DNA of 64,000 nt from Eubacterium ruminantium (GTDB taxonomy: Bacteria; Bacillota; Clostridia; Lachnospirales; Lachnospiraceae). Within the stretch, counting starts at the first letter, position 1, and every line of letters starts with the position of its first letter. Below, in pieces: positions 1-10,000 of this stretch. The notes under the pieces were generated by a model. The model searched no databases. It worked only from the letters and a program-made list of their open reading frames with translations, and had not been told where the DNA came from. The stretch lies in NCBI GenBank assembly GCA_900108205.1, contig FNUU01000001.1, forward strand, positions 420,673 to 484,672, given 5' to 3'. A program made the position numbers and the translations under genes.

Positions 1-9
1 ATAAAGCAA

Positions 10-33
10 AGTGGGTTCGTTTCCGAACCCACT
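10..33 (-). terminator. Rho-independent terminator after the aminopeptidase gene
   Basis: A perfect 10-bp inverted repeat (AGTGGGTTCG / CGAACCCACT) encloses a 4-base loop, GAAA on the minus strand. The minus-strand transcript continues into TTGCTTTAT, a moderately U-rich tail. It lies about 75 bp beyond the aminopeptidase stop codon and fits as the end of that transcript. Confidence 0.8.
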
Positions 34-107
34 CTAGTTACTAGTTATTATGTTAAGTTAATATAACATAAGTAAATGCAAATTGCAAGTAATATTTTGT
101 ATTATTC

Positions 108-1235
108 CTATCCTACTTCTATAAGCTCCTTAGGTGATGCAGCAAAATTATCATAGCCATTCTCAGTGACTGCTCCCATATCTTCTATCCTGACACCGCC
201 GAAGCCCGGTATATAGATTCCCGGCTCTATAGTTTCGATCATGCCTACCTGAAGAACAGTTTCATCTCTTGTATTAAGTGCAGGACTCTCATGAATATAA
301 AGACCAACGCTGTGTCCCAGACCATGTCCGAAATACTCTCCATATCCAGCCTCTTTAATGATGTCTCTGGCAATCTTATCTACTTCAATACATTTCATTC
401 CGGCTCTGATTACCTGAACAGCCTCCATCTGAGCTTTAAGAACTATATTATATATTTTCTTCTGTTCATCACTTGCCTTGCCTATAACCACTGTTCTGGT
501 CATATCTGAGCAGTATCCTTCATAAATGCACCCGAAATCCATGGTAAGAAAATCACCCGATTCCAGCTTTTTCTTCCCGGGTATTGCATGAGGCATTGAA
601 GAATTAATACCTGAAGCAGCTATAGTATCAAATGAAAGCCCTGCCGCTCCATTTTTCTTCATGCTGTATTCAAGCTCTGCAGCCACCTCCAGCTCGGTCA
701 TTCCCGGCTTAAGTATTTTAAGCACGTCCGAAAACGCCTTATCACCTATGGCTTCTGCCTGTCTCAGGAGTTCTATTTCCTCAGGCTTTTTAATCCTTCG
801 CTCTATCAGAAGAGAATCTCCGAGAGGAATCCACTGCATCAGAGTACTTCTCAGCTTCTTCTCATATTCCGAATAATATAACTTGAAAGCTTCGGATATT
901 TCATTTGAAATCTCTTTAAATTCCGATACTGTAAGGCTTTTATCCTCGAAAGCAATATTTGTATTACCATCCATCTGCAGAAATAAACCTGCAAGGATCT
1001 TAGCCTTCGGTTCAGCATTATTAAATTCTATAACCTGAAAGCCTGAAGATGCAGCCTTCACATCCTCTTTGGCAGCCTCTGTATATCTTGAATCCACAAG
1101 AAGATATCTGCCGAAGGGAAATACCCATGCCATTCCCTCGCCGCCTCTGAAGCCTGTGAAATACCTCAGATTATATTTATCTGTAATCATCAGGACATTA
1201 CATTCTTTTTGATTCAGTATACTTTCGAAACTCAT
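108..1235 (-). CDS. Xaa-Pro aminopeptidase (M24 metallopeptidase)
   Basis: This cytosolic peptidase removes N-terminal residues that precede proline. The protein has 375 aa, a little longer than the usual 355-360 of the short Firmicute type. An N-terminal creatinase-like domain is followed by the pita-bread catalytic domain. The metal ligands can be seen: the two Asp in MDFGCIYEGYCSDMTRT, the His in GHGLGHSVGLYIHESP, the Glu in IETIEPGIYIP and the Glu in GVRIEDMG. The ATG overlaps the stop of the upstream gene (ATGA) and is preceded by GGAGGG, so it is translationally coupled to that unknown gene. In many Firmicutes efp follows this gene, but the position here is outside the window. Whether it is a dipeptidase (PepQ-like) or an aminopeptidase (PepP-like) cannot be settled by eye. 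Confidence 0.92.
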   Translation of the reverse strand: MSFESILNQKECNVLMITDKYNLRYFTGFRGGEGMAWVFPFGRYLLVDSRYTEAAKEDVKAASSGFQVIEFNNAEPKAKILAGLFLQMDGNTNIAFEDKSLTVSEFKEISNEISEAFKLYYSEYEKKLRSTLMQWIPLGDSLLIERRIKKPEEIELLRQAEAIGDKAFSDVLKILKPGMTELEVAAELEYSMKKNGAAGLSFDTIAASGINSSMPHAIPGKKKLESGDFLTMDFGCIYEGYCSDMTRTVVIGKASDEQKKIYNIVLKAQMEAVQVIRAGMKCIEVDKIARDIIKEAGYGEYFGHGLGHSVGLYIHESPALNTRDETVLQVGMIETIEPGIYIPGFGGVRIEDMGAVTENGYDNFAASPKELIEVG

Positions 1236-2887
1236 TTTTTCCCTCCGAACATGGAATCAGAGACTTCTTTAATATCCTTCTCAAAGCTTTCCTTGGAAAG
1301 CTTCTCGTCCAGTTCTGTAAGCTCCTTCAGAGAAACATTCGGCTTATAAATGACATCCAGATAGGTCTTTGTAACAAAATGAGAAGCCTGCTTCTTAACA
1401 CTCTGGATACCGAATTCAGCCAGATAGTCTTCATTACTCTTAGTCTTCTTATAAGCCTTTACCATTTCTTTATCCATACGTTTAAGCCTTGTCAGAAGAT
1501 TCAGCCTTGCCTCTGAAATATCATAAATATTTTTAAATGTTATCTCCGGATTCTTCATGATCTTACCGTTTCCTTCAAGGAAAAGGTTTCTTTTCTCTTC
1601 CAGTCCGTATAAAGCCACAAGCTTTCTAGCTTTCTCATCTATCTGATTGAAATCCATTTCTGCGAAGCTTCTGCCTTCAACACCGGCAAAAACATCAAGG
1701 GATCTGGTCGTGTGTTCCAGACAATTAATATAAACCGGAATAGTCTTCACTGAATCAAGAGCCGCTGCCAGTCTTTCCTTCTTACTTTTATCACGTGTCT
1801 TAAACAGCGGATTATTATTCTCTTTATAATAATTCTTTGCAGTCTCCTGATATTCCTTAAGCACCTTCTTCAGTTCTTCCTGGGATACAGCGCCCTTTTC
1901 CATGACCTCTATACATTCCAGAAGCTTAGCCTTCATCTCTGTAATGCGGTTAAGCCCTTTATCATTTTTAGCATTTTGCTTAGCTTCAGCGTTTTTCTCA
2001 GCGTCAATACCCTCAGCTTCTGATGCTTCTGCAAAGGCTTCTTCCGGATTTGCTTTTTCTGCCGCCTCAATCTCATCAGGTACTTCTGACTGTATACCAA
2101 GAAATGCGCCTCTTACCTCTTTCAGTTTGTTTAAAAGATTATTATATCCCTCGGCATAAACCATCTGAGCATATACAAATTTTCTTGCATCATGAAGCGA
2201 GATGGTTTTTTCTTCCTCTTTTTTGTCCTGTTGCTCTTCAGTTTTGTCTTCTTTATCCGTTATATCATAATTCATATTAAGAACATCTACATTCTCAATA
2301 ACTGCTCCGGAATTATCTTCCTTTAAAGGCATTTCGACAATATCTTCTCCTAATGCCTCAGTTTTTTCTTCCTGTTCCTCTGCAGCTTCAGCTTTTGAAG
2401 ATGTTTCGTTCTTTGCTTCACCTGTAGTTAAGACATCTGTCTTTCCTGTCAATTTATCTGTATCATCAAGAGCTCCGACCTCTGCCTCAGCATCCTTCAA
2501 CTCTCTATACAGAGGATCCTGCATTCTCTCAAGTTCAGCAAGGGCACTGAAAGCTTTTAATCCATTTTCATTTATGTATTTTTTAAATGTAGGATCATCA
2601 CTGAGCTGCTGTGCTTCAAATTCAAGATCCAGCAGATTTACACTCTTACTGTATTTCTTAGCCTCGGCAAGAGTTATATTGGGATCATACATCTGATCAA
2701 GACGGCGCAGCGCAATAAAAAGCTTAGCCTTGTCACTTATGGACTGGTTGCTGTCTATGACAAGATATCTGTCATGATCGTCCCTGTTATCTGAATAAAT
2801 GTAATTGTCTGCCGCAAGCTGATAAAACTCTCTGATCTTATTGGTGAAGCCCTGCTGAAGCTTTTTTATATCATCAATATCACTCAT
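1232..2887 (-). CDS. Unknown charged helical protein (551 aa), related to the 1033-aa protein
   Basis: Not a recognised family. The ATG at 2887 is chosen because GGGAGGG lies 7 bases upstream; an in-frame TTG nine codons earlier has no such site. No signal peptide or membrane segment is visible, so the protein should be cytoplasmic. It is rich in Glu and Lys and looks alpha-helical, with an acidic low-complexity middle (about residues 150-330) full of E, A and K. The C-terminal part resembles the 1033-aa protein at 7006-10107. Its last 45 residues, starting FVTKTYLDVIYK, match FIAKKYLEKIYK and what follows there, and a segment ending in IPVYINCLEHTTRSLD matches IVPAMINCYDNLRREFE. It overlaps the aminopeptidase by 4 bases, so the two are co-transcribed. 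A tandem array lies just upstream. Confidence 0.8.
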   Translation of the reverse strand: MSDIDDIKKLQQGFTNKIREFYQLAADNYIYSDNRDDHDRYLVIDSNQSISDKAKLFIALRRLDQMYDPNITLAEAKKYSKSVNLLDLEFEAQQLSDDPTFKKYINENGLKAFSALAELERMQDPLYRELKDAEAEVGALDDTDKLTGKTDVLTTGEAKNETSSKAEAAEEQEEKTEALGEDIVEMPLKEDNSGAVIENVDVLNMNYDITDKEDKTEEQQDKKEEEKTISLHDARKFVYAQMVYAEGYNNLLNKLKEVRGAFLGIQSEVPDEIEAAEKANPEEAFAEASEAEGIDAEKNAEAKQNAKNDKGLNRITEMKAKLLECIEVMEKGAVSQEELKKVLKEYQETAKNYYKENNNPLFKTRDKSKKERLAAALDSVKTIPVYINCLEHTTRSLDVFAGVEGRSFAEMDFNQIDEKARKLVALYGLEEKRNLFLEGNGKIMKNPEITFKNIYDISEARLNLLTRLKRMDKEMVKAYKKTKSNEDYLAEFGIQSVKKQASHFVTKTYLDVIYKPNVSLKELTELDEKLSKESFEKDIKEVSDSMFGGKK

Positions 2888-2946
2888 TTCCGTGCCCTCC
2901 CACAATATATACAATAATCAATTCCGTTATCACATTATAAACAACG

Positions 2947-3112
2947 CCAATTATGTTATTGATATCAAAAAATATACAAATACCAATTCTGCTATTGATA
3001 TCAGAACATATACAATACCAATTCTGCTATTGATATCAGAACATATACAATACCAATTCTGCTATTGATATCAAAAAATATACAATACCATTTATGCAAT
3101 TGATATAATATA
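2947..3112. repeat. 35-bp tandem repeat array upstream of the 551-aa gene
   Basis: About five copies of a unit beginning CCAATTCTGCTATTGATATC start at 2947, 2983, 3018, 3053 and 3088. The spacing is 35-36 bp; copies two to four are almost identical and the outer ones degenerate. Each unit carries a GATATC palindrome. Copies are contiguous with no unique spacers, so this is not a CRISPR. The rest of the 2888-3328 spacer is AT-rich with no other structure that I could see. Confidence 0.9.
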
Positions 3113-3328
3113 CATATCACTCATCTCATTAATGATATCATATTATGCTCAGTCCATTATACCCCGTAAATACCCAACATATATGTGTTTAAATAGCCAA
3201 TTTCTCCTATAGTTACACATTTTTAATTATATCGCAAAACTCGATTTTTTTCCATAAATTTGTTACAGGACAATATAAATTTCAAAAAATAAATCTAAAC
3301 GACCTAAAAATACCTTGTAACCGAAAAA

Positions 3329-3357
3329 GCGCCCCGGAGTCGAATGCTCCGGGACGC
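3329..3357 (-). terminator. Terminator of the 1154-aa protein gene
   Basis: The arms GCGCCCCGGAG and CTCCGGGACGC form an 11-bp stem with one mismatch and a 7-base loop. The minus-strand transcript continues directly into TTTTTCGG. It lies 22 bases past the stop of the gene at 3380. Confidence 0.88.
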
Positions 3358-3379
3358 CTAAAACATGCTATTATAAATA

Positions 3380-6300
3380 TTAATTTTTTCCCTTAACAGA
3401 CTTCTTATTTACGTTAGCACCGGCCTTAGGTGCTGTCTGATTCTTTGGCGCAGCCTTTGCCTCAGTGGCTTTCTTCTGCTCGAGAGCTTTGTTTCTCTGC
3501 TTATTATGAATCCTTACAAACTCCTCTTTATTTTTCTTCAGGCTTTCAAGTATCTTCTTAGGAGAATCACTGCTTGAGATATTTGAACTGATATTCTTAA
3601 CTGCGTCCTCCAGCATTTTATTGCCCTTTTCGGTACGAAGCCTTCTGGTGATGTGAGGTACCGGCTTACGAACATCCTCAAGGATCTTATATTCCATAAC
3701 TATTGTGTCATGAACCGTTATATCAGCATTCGGCTTGGCTGTCTGCTTGATAAGTTTCTTCCTGTTCTTCTGAAAATCTTCGAATTCCTTGCTGTTGTCC
3801 CTCTGCTCGGCTCTTTTCCTGTTATGCATGGTCGAAACAAAATCCCATCTTACTATATCCTTGATACAGGCCTTCTTCTCCTTATCAGTCATCTTAATAC
3901 CAAGCTCATCAGCTCTTTTCAGCTTATTCTCAGCATCAAAAGCCTTATCCTGAATACCCTTAAGTCTGATCGTATCTTCAACCGACAGTCTGGTCTCCTG
4001 ATCAAGCTTCTGCATTACATCAGAATAGAGCTTTTCATCCTTTTGGGCAAAATCAATCAGCTTTGAAAGCATCTCAGTCTGCATACCGTAATTATCACTG
4101 TCCATCAGATCCTCTTTGATGCAGTCACCATTTATTTCTTTAATACCGGTAGCGATGATATCCACGAGTTCCTTACTGTCACCGGACTTATATTTCTCAA
4201 ATGCCTGCTTTGCAAAATCCTTTGCCGGAACAAGTGTATCCCCAAGGAAATTTTCTGCCATGCCTGCTCTTGGAGTGCTTATACCCATATCGAGAGTATA
4301 CATGGTTCTCGCCTGGCGCAGCTTCAGCTCTTTAGTTGATTCGGGACTCTTTGTCGGGAATTTAGTGTCAGTCCACCCCTGTGAAATAAAGCTTGTATCA
4401 TGCATTTTTGCATAAGTAATCACTGCAAAATCATCACTTGATATACCGTCAAGCTGTACAGGTTTAAATGTATTCAGGAACTGTTCCTTATCGTACATCC
4501 TGTTTGCTTTGAAGGTATGTTCCGGTGTGTATGCAGGATTCTTGCCGCAGAAATTCAGCAGCTGCCATACTCCGCCGTTATATGGTCTTCCCTGTCTATA
4601 TCTAATATCAGCTTTCCAGACTATATCATGTCCGGCTGCCTTGACAGCATCAAATTCTTCCTTTAATTTTTCACGATCCACCTTGCCGGTTCTCAGCTTC
4701 TTGGCAAACAATCTTGCATCATCAGCCAGACCTAAAGCCGCCTTATATCGCTTAACACCCATCTTGGTATTAGGCTCCCAATTCTCAAGCTTCTCCCTGA
4801 TTCTGTCTTCGATCTCTTCTTTCTGTTCTTTTGTGGCATTATCAGGAACAGGGTTTTCTTTACGCACCTTCCTTGCATAATCCTTAAGCTTTTCTTCTCT
4901 GTAAATCTTGGCATTTTCTTCGATCCTATCAAAAACTTCCGCATATTTATCCCATTCAAAGATTCCCTTATCTCTGTTATCCTTAAGAACAGTAAGAGCA
5001 TTAACAACTGCCCCTTTAAGAAATCGCATTTCCTGAGTATCGGTATGACTTCCTACAGAATGCTGAGCAGAAAGCTCCTTCATATAATCTTCAAGAGACT
5101 TAATCATCTCCTGTCGAAAACGCTCATCAGCTGACAGTGTAACCACACTGACATCATTTTTTGATATTCTTTTGTAGTTATCCTCATACTTTCCGACTAT
5201 TCCGGAAACATGTGCATATTCCACATCTTTCTTTTTAAGCTCAGGTGTCAGCATATGCTTCTTATACTCTGAATATATTGGCTTAAGTGTTCCAAGCACT
5301 CTCCTCCTGTCAGCCGGAGTATCGATATACGCTTTATTAAAGTCATCATATATCCTCTTAACCTGATCGTACATACCCGGACGCTTCTGATCCACAGTAT
5401 CTTTATAGGTTGTGAGAGTTTTCATCATTGTATCAACATCATGAAAAAGCTGGAAATCCTCCGGTGACCACCCATGCTCCAGTGCCCGAATCTCACGTTC
5501 TATCTGATTACCGCGCATTTTACCATATCTCTCACCCTTCCAGTCCATGGTAAGACCTGTTTCAAGCTTGGCAAAAGGCTCGATGGAAAGCGTTTCTTCA
5601 TTGACAGGGATTGCTTGTAACTGTTCAAAATAAACCTTCTGTCTCTTAAGGTGCTCCAGGGTTTTACTCTTATATTCTCTCTCAAGTTTTTCATCGACAA
5701 GACCGCTCTTCTTCGCCTTGAGGAAAGGAATCTTAACAGTCTCATCATACTGCTGTCTGTCCTCAAACTGCTCAAGGAACGGATACTTTGCCATGAACTC
5801 CTCATATTTCTGTTCATCCCTCTGCAGATTAAGAGGTTCACCCTGTTTTGCAACATTAAAATTCGGAAGCGGATAATCATTAAAGGTACCCGATTTATAT
5901 AACAGTATACTGTCATCCGCCTCAAGCATAAGCTGTATATCACCGTTAAGTCCTGCTTCTACATGACGTCTGAAAGCCTTCTTGGCACGTTTAATGTAGG
6001 AATTATCCGGACGATTGTCAGCCGCTATATCTCTGTCCATGGCATCAAGGAATTCTTTTGCAGCCACAGACAGTCCCTGGACATCCGCCTCAGGAAGCTG
6101 AACGTTATCATACTTTTCCTTAGAACTTTGTGCAAGTCCGACTACAGCAAGCCCTGCAGTCTGGACTTCGTCAACATTATCAAAAAGATCCATCATCGTC
6201 ATGATAGGATTTATTGAATCAAAGAACATCATCTTGGTTACTTTGCCGCCGAACTTGAAGCCTGCCGGCTGGACAGCCTGTGGTTCACCATTCACCGGTA

Positions 6301-6844
6301 CGTTATTAACAGCATTTACCTGTGGTTCACCGTTTACCTGTTCATTGTTAACAACATTATTGTTTGCAGCATTATTAACTGCATTTACCTCATTCACGCC
6401 GATTGGTGCATCGTTGACGGCATTAACCTGTGGATTTTTATTTACATCCTCCACCTTTGGCTCTTCAACCTTCTTCGGAATAATGTTAATACCCAGCTTA
6501 GGAAGATCAAGTCCAAGCTCAAGCTCATCATTCATGACTGCAAGATCGGCTGCAAAATCATTAAAGTCGCCGCCATAATTTTCCTTAATGATATCTATTC
6601 CGGTCTTGCCGGTCTTCTTATCTCTGGTCTTCATGAAATTAACAAGAACTTCAATCTGTCCCAGAGCTTCATCAACAAATTCTTTCTCATCTCTCAGGTA
6701 AAGCGTTCTGAAAGCACCTATATTTTCCGATAACAGCTTACGCGGTCCTGAGCCCCACTCCATAAAACCTAGTGCACTTGTAAATGATCTGTAAAAATCC
6801 TCGTACATCATATTTCCTTTAGCAGGTTTTGTTAATCTTGGCAT
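3380..6844 (-). CDS. Very large unknown soluble protein (1154 aa) with an Asn/Val-rich linker
   Basis: Not a recognised family. The ATG at 6844 has GGAGGG 8 bases upstream; an in-frame TTG five codons earlier overlaps that site and is rejected. No signal peptide or transmembrane segment is visible. A short helical N-terminal part is followed at about residues 130-200 by a low-complexity linker built from variants of NAVNN and VNGEPQ. A long Lys/Glu/Asp-rich body predicted as mostly helix comes next, and then a basic Ala/Lys/Asn tail. One stretch near LTVLKDNRDKGIFEWDKY has the same general layout as helical segments of its neighbours, so it may be a distant relative, but this is weak. It is monocistronic, with its own terminator and a promoter box shared with the next gene. 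Confidence 0.8.
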   Translation of the reverse strand: MPRLTKPAKGNMMYEDFYRSFTSALGFMEWGSGPRKLLSENIGAFRTLYLRDEKEFVDEALGQIEVLVNFMKTRDKKTGKTGIDIIKENYGGDFNDFAADLAVMNDELELGLDLPKLGINIIPKKVEEPKVEDVNKNPQVNAVNDAPIGVNEVNAVNNAANNNVVNNEQVNGEPQVNAVNNVPVNGEPQAVQPAGFKFGGKVTKMMFFDSINPIMTMMDLFDNVDEVQTAGLAVVGLAQSSKEKYDNVQLPEADVQGLSVAAKEFLDAMDRDIAADNRPDNSYIKRAKKAFRRHVEAGLNGDIQLMLEADDSILLYKSGTFNDYPLPNFNVAKQGEPLNLQRDEQKYEEFMAKYPFLEQFEDRQQYDETVKIPFLKAKKSGLVDEKLEREYKSKTLEHLKRQKVYFEQLQAIPVNEETLSIEPFAKLETGLTMDWKGERYGKMRGNQIEREIRALEHGWSPEDFQLFHDVDTMMKTLTTYKDTVDQKRPGMYDQVKRIYDDFNKAYIDTPADRRRVLGTLKPIYSEYKKHMLTPELKKKDVEYAHVSGIVGKYEDNYKRISKNDVSVVTLSADERFRQEMIKSLEDYMKELSAQHSVGSHTDTQEMRFLKGAVVNALTVLKDNRDKGIFEWDKYAEVFDRIEENAKIYREEKLKDYARKVRKENPVPDNATKEQKEEIEDRIREKLENWEPNTKMGVKRYKAALGLADDARLFAKKLRTGKVDREKLKEEFDAVKAAGHDIVWKADIRYRQGRPYNGGVWQLLNFCGKNPAYTPEHTFKANRMYDKEQFLNTFKPVQLDGISSDDFAVITYAKMHDTSFISQGWTDTKFPTKSPESTKELKLRQARTMYTLDMGISTPRAGMAENFLGDTLVPAKDFAKQAFEKYKSGDSKELVDIIATGIKEINGDCIKEDLMDSDNYGMQTEMLSKLIDFAQKDEKLYSDVMQKLDQETRLSVEDTIRLKGIQDKAFDAENKLKRADELGIKMTDKEKKACIKDIVRWDFVSTMHNRKRAEQRDNSKEFEDFQKNRKKLIKQTAKPNADITVHDTIVMEYKILEDVRKPVPHITRRLRTEKGNKMLEDAVKNISSNISSSDSPKKILESLKKNKEEFVRIHNKQRNKALEQKKATEAKAAPKNQTAPKAGANVNKKSVKGKN
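6270..6450 (-). repeat. Coding low-complexity repeat (NAVNN / VNGEPQ)
   Basis: An in-frame imperfect repeat inside the 1154-aa gene encodes about 60 residues dominated by Asn, Val, Ala, Pro and Glu. Units such as VNGEPQVNAVNN recur with small changes. It looks like a flexible linker or a slippage-prone segment between the N-terminal part and the main body. Confidence 0.8.
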
Positions 6845-6903
6845 GTATTCACCCTCCAATAAAAATTACATTTATTTACACAGTTTTCTTAATCTTGTTT
6901 CAG

Positions 6904-6936
6904 ATTATAGCACTTAAAGCGCAACAAAAGCGTAAC
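6904..6936 (-). promoter_or_regulatory. Promoter box with two 11-bp direct repeats (1154-aa gene)
   Basis: Read on the minus strand, GTTACGCTTTT is followed at once by GTTGCGCTTTA, then AGTGC and the -10 hexamer TATAAT. The two direct repeats are exactly one helical turn apart and occupy the -35 region, where no TTGACA-like box is present. The same arrangement, with the same spacing to the -10, is upstream of the 1033-aa gene. The layout resembles activator sites of OmpR/PhoB-type regulators; the regulator is unknown. Confidence 0.6.
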
Positions 6937-6949
6937 ATACAAGTAAAAA

Positions 6950-6989
6950 AATCCTCTCCTTACAGGTTCTGCCCTGCAAAGAGAGGATT
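6950..6989 (-). terminator. Terminator of the 1033-aa protein gene
   Basis: A perfect 9-bp stem (AATCCTCTC / GAGAGGATT) encloses a 22-base loop. On the minus strand it is followed by a run of six U. It starts 17 bases past the stop codon. Confidence 0.85.
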
Positions 6990-7005
6990 GAAATTATTTC
7001 AATTA

Positions 7006-10000
7006 TCAGCGTCCAATAGAGGCCTGTCTTTTATTTTGAGCGTCCAGCTGTCTCTGAGCTTTGACTGCGGCAATTCTGTTAACCTCATTATTTCTGAGAG
7101 AGTTCTGAGTACTGGTTACTATCCTTGTAAATACATTTTTCTTGTTAGCAGCATTATTAATGTATTTCTGCATTGTCTCAGCATTCTTTGCATCACCGTC
7201 ATACTCATGGATTCCGAACTGATCACGATTGTTCTTATCTTTGTAATTTGCCTTGCTCTCAAGGTTCTGGGTCTCATTCTCTATAAGATTATTAATAACA
7301 TCTTTGGCATTTACGCTTGCGTCAGCAGCTATCGCCTGAGCGATGATCAGACCCTGCTTGGAAGCAATAGACTGATTAACCATGACAGAAGCTGTATTGT
7401 CAATAATGTTGCCGTGATGATTATTAACTATATACTCACCCTGGGTTTTATATGATGCCCCTCTGAATTTTAAGTTATTATCAAGTGTCGTCTGGCAGTC
7501 AGCCTGAATCTTGGCAGCCTTCATCTCAACTGCTTCCCACTTACTGAAAGCCTTCTCCGGATAGCCCTTAACAACAGCCTTAAATACAGGGTTCTTCTGA
7601 AGCTTCGATACCTCTTTGTCATAGGTTCCGTTCTTTATCTCCTGCTCTATCTGTTCAAGTTCTTCCTGTTTTACGCCTACTTTATAAATCTTTTCAAGAT
7701 ACTTCTTTGCTATGAAATCACCTGCCAGCTCTGAAGCTCCTGCACCATTCCTCAACGCAACATATCTGTCACTTTTGTTATTGGTGTAATAATTAGAACC
7801 CATAAATTTATTCTTCTCGGTGATAAGCTTTCTGACCTCCATCTGTTTCTTGGATGCCTCAAAGGTTCTCTCAAAATTATCTGCCGTTCGGATAGTACTG
7901 CTTGCAAGCATCTCCTGCTCATGAAGCTCCTCGAGCTGGAAAGATTTGTCTTCTATCTCCTGAGCTGTCATATCCATATAAGACTTACCGGTCTCATCCT
8001 TTACAGGTTCAAATTCACGTCTAAGATTATCATAGCAATTGATCATTGCAGGAACAATATCTGCACCATGCTTTGCCATCTCAAGTCGTGACTGCCCCTT
8101 GCCTGATGCCGGTCCAAATATCACTCCCTCATGCTCTCTTGCATATCTGCGTGCTAATTTATTATACTGACTGAGTGCTTTCTTAACGTCACTCGGTTTA
8201 CTGTTCGGATTCTTCATCTTATTTATCGCAAGCTGAAGCGACTGAGTCATAAGCTGATATGAAGTAGAACCCTCCATTTCCTCTGTATTATCAAAATTCT
8301 TATTTCTGTCATCCTGTGTGTTGATAAGGACATTTGCAATACTTTCCAGTTCGGAAACAAACTGTTTTCTGCCATAGTTAAGCTGTCTCTCAGCTCTGAT
8401 AAAGGCCTTTGCATTCTTAAATGACATTTCTTCATTTACAACGAATCTTTTATCCTTTGCAGCCGCTCTGTAATAATCTCTGCTCTTGGTAAGAGTCAGT
8501 CTGTCGTAGATTGAATTTGCCAGATTTACTCTGTCCGCCTCACGCTCAGATCTCTTATGCTTGCCATCCTTAAGCTCCTTATTCTTCATATCGATGTAGT
8601 TTTTGGTAGCCTTGATAGCCTCGTCCCTGAGGAGATCATATCTTGCAGGGTTCTCCTTCTTGCTGACCTTTGCAAGATTCTCAACAGCCTTCTTCATCTC
8701 CTTAAATTCAGATGAAGATATAACATACTTCGGATCAACAGCTTTAAATGCATTAAACATATCCTTGGCTGTTCCTGCAAGTACTATCTTCTCATTTATG
8801 CTCGGTTCTGCTTCCTTTCTGATATCAAGAGCCTTCAGGACTGATACAGTCGATCTTGATGATTCAAGATCTGTACCCTTGAACTCACCCTCACTGATTC
8901 TGGTAACAAGCTTTCTGGTATAATCCGCAAGCTTTTCTATACCCTGCTTTCTGCTGTCAATGTTCAGTGTATTTGCCTTGGTTGGGGCTGAAATAACACT
9001 GTTCCATACTTCTTCCATAGCCTGACATTCTGCATTGATTTTTTCTGACTTATCTCCGGTTGAAAGATTATTCTTTCTGCTCAGCTGCTTCATGTTTACA
9101 TAGAACTGAGCCATGGCCGGAATATCAGACATCGGATAGCCTGCTTCGAGAAGCTGAAGTCTTGCCTCAGCATCGTACTGAGCATAGTTGTGTGATCTAG
9201 GACCGCTTACGAAGTTATCGTAATTGTTTTCAAGACCTCCTCTTTTCTTTATCTTATCAAACTCCTCCTCTGACATAGTGAACATCTTTTCACAGGTTTT
9301 TATATAGTCTCTGTAGGATTTCTTAAGCTGTTCCCTGTTCACGCTTCCTGATTCAAAAGCAACAAGATCTTCCTGTATCTTATTTCCGCCCTTTATCATA
9401 TCCATAATAGGAGTATCATCAATCGATAATACTGTCTTCTTCCAGTTTGCGCCCTTGGAGGAATTATTTTTCAACATGAAATCCAGAATACCATTCTCTT
9501 CATCCTTCATTTCGAGTGTCACGCCATATGTTTCTGACTTCAGCATGGCACCTGTGAATCTCTCAGACACCATAAATGCAGGATTTTTAGATATTTCTGC
9601 ATTAATACTCTTTCCTTCAGCAATACAGTCAACTACCGTTTTAAAAGACTTTACATATTCTCTTTCACTGTCTGAAATAACTGCCGTCTTCAGATAATCA
9701 TCCAAATGCTTTTTAATCTTCTTGAAAGGCTCTGTTGAATATTTGATAACTTCCTCAAATGCCACATCAAGATACTTTACTGCTGATGCATCAGCGTTAC
9801 CATAAAAATTATCAGCAGAAATAACCTTTGTTTTTTCATTAAGACCTACGATAATGTCAAACGGTTCTTTTTCGTTATCGCTGAATCTTCCGGCAAATTC
9901 CGGCAAAACATTCTTATAAACAGGATATATATAATCCGGCTTTAACTGTACATTATCATAGGTATTAACCTGTCTGAGAAGAGCAAACTTCTCATTATCC

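Noticed and set aside
2947..3112. CRISPR array
   Set aside because: Units of 35 bp repeat without unique spacers and no cas genes are near; the same holds for the arrays at 10290, 43916 and 46219.
6829..7455. A 208-codon plus-strand frame across the spacer and the 1033-aa gene end
   Set aside because: It runs through a terminator and a promoter box and is antisense to the large gene; no start signal.
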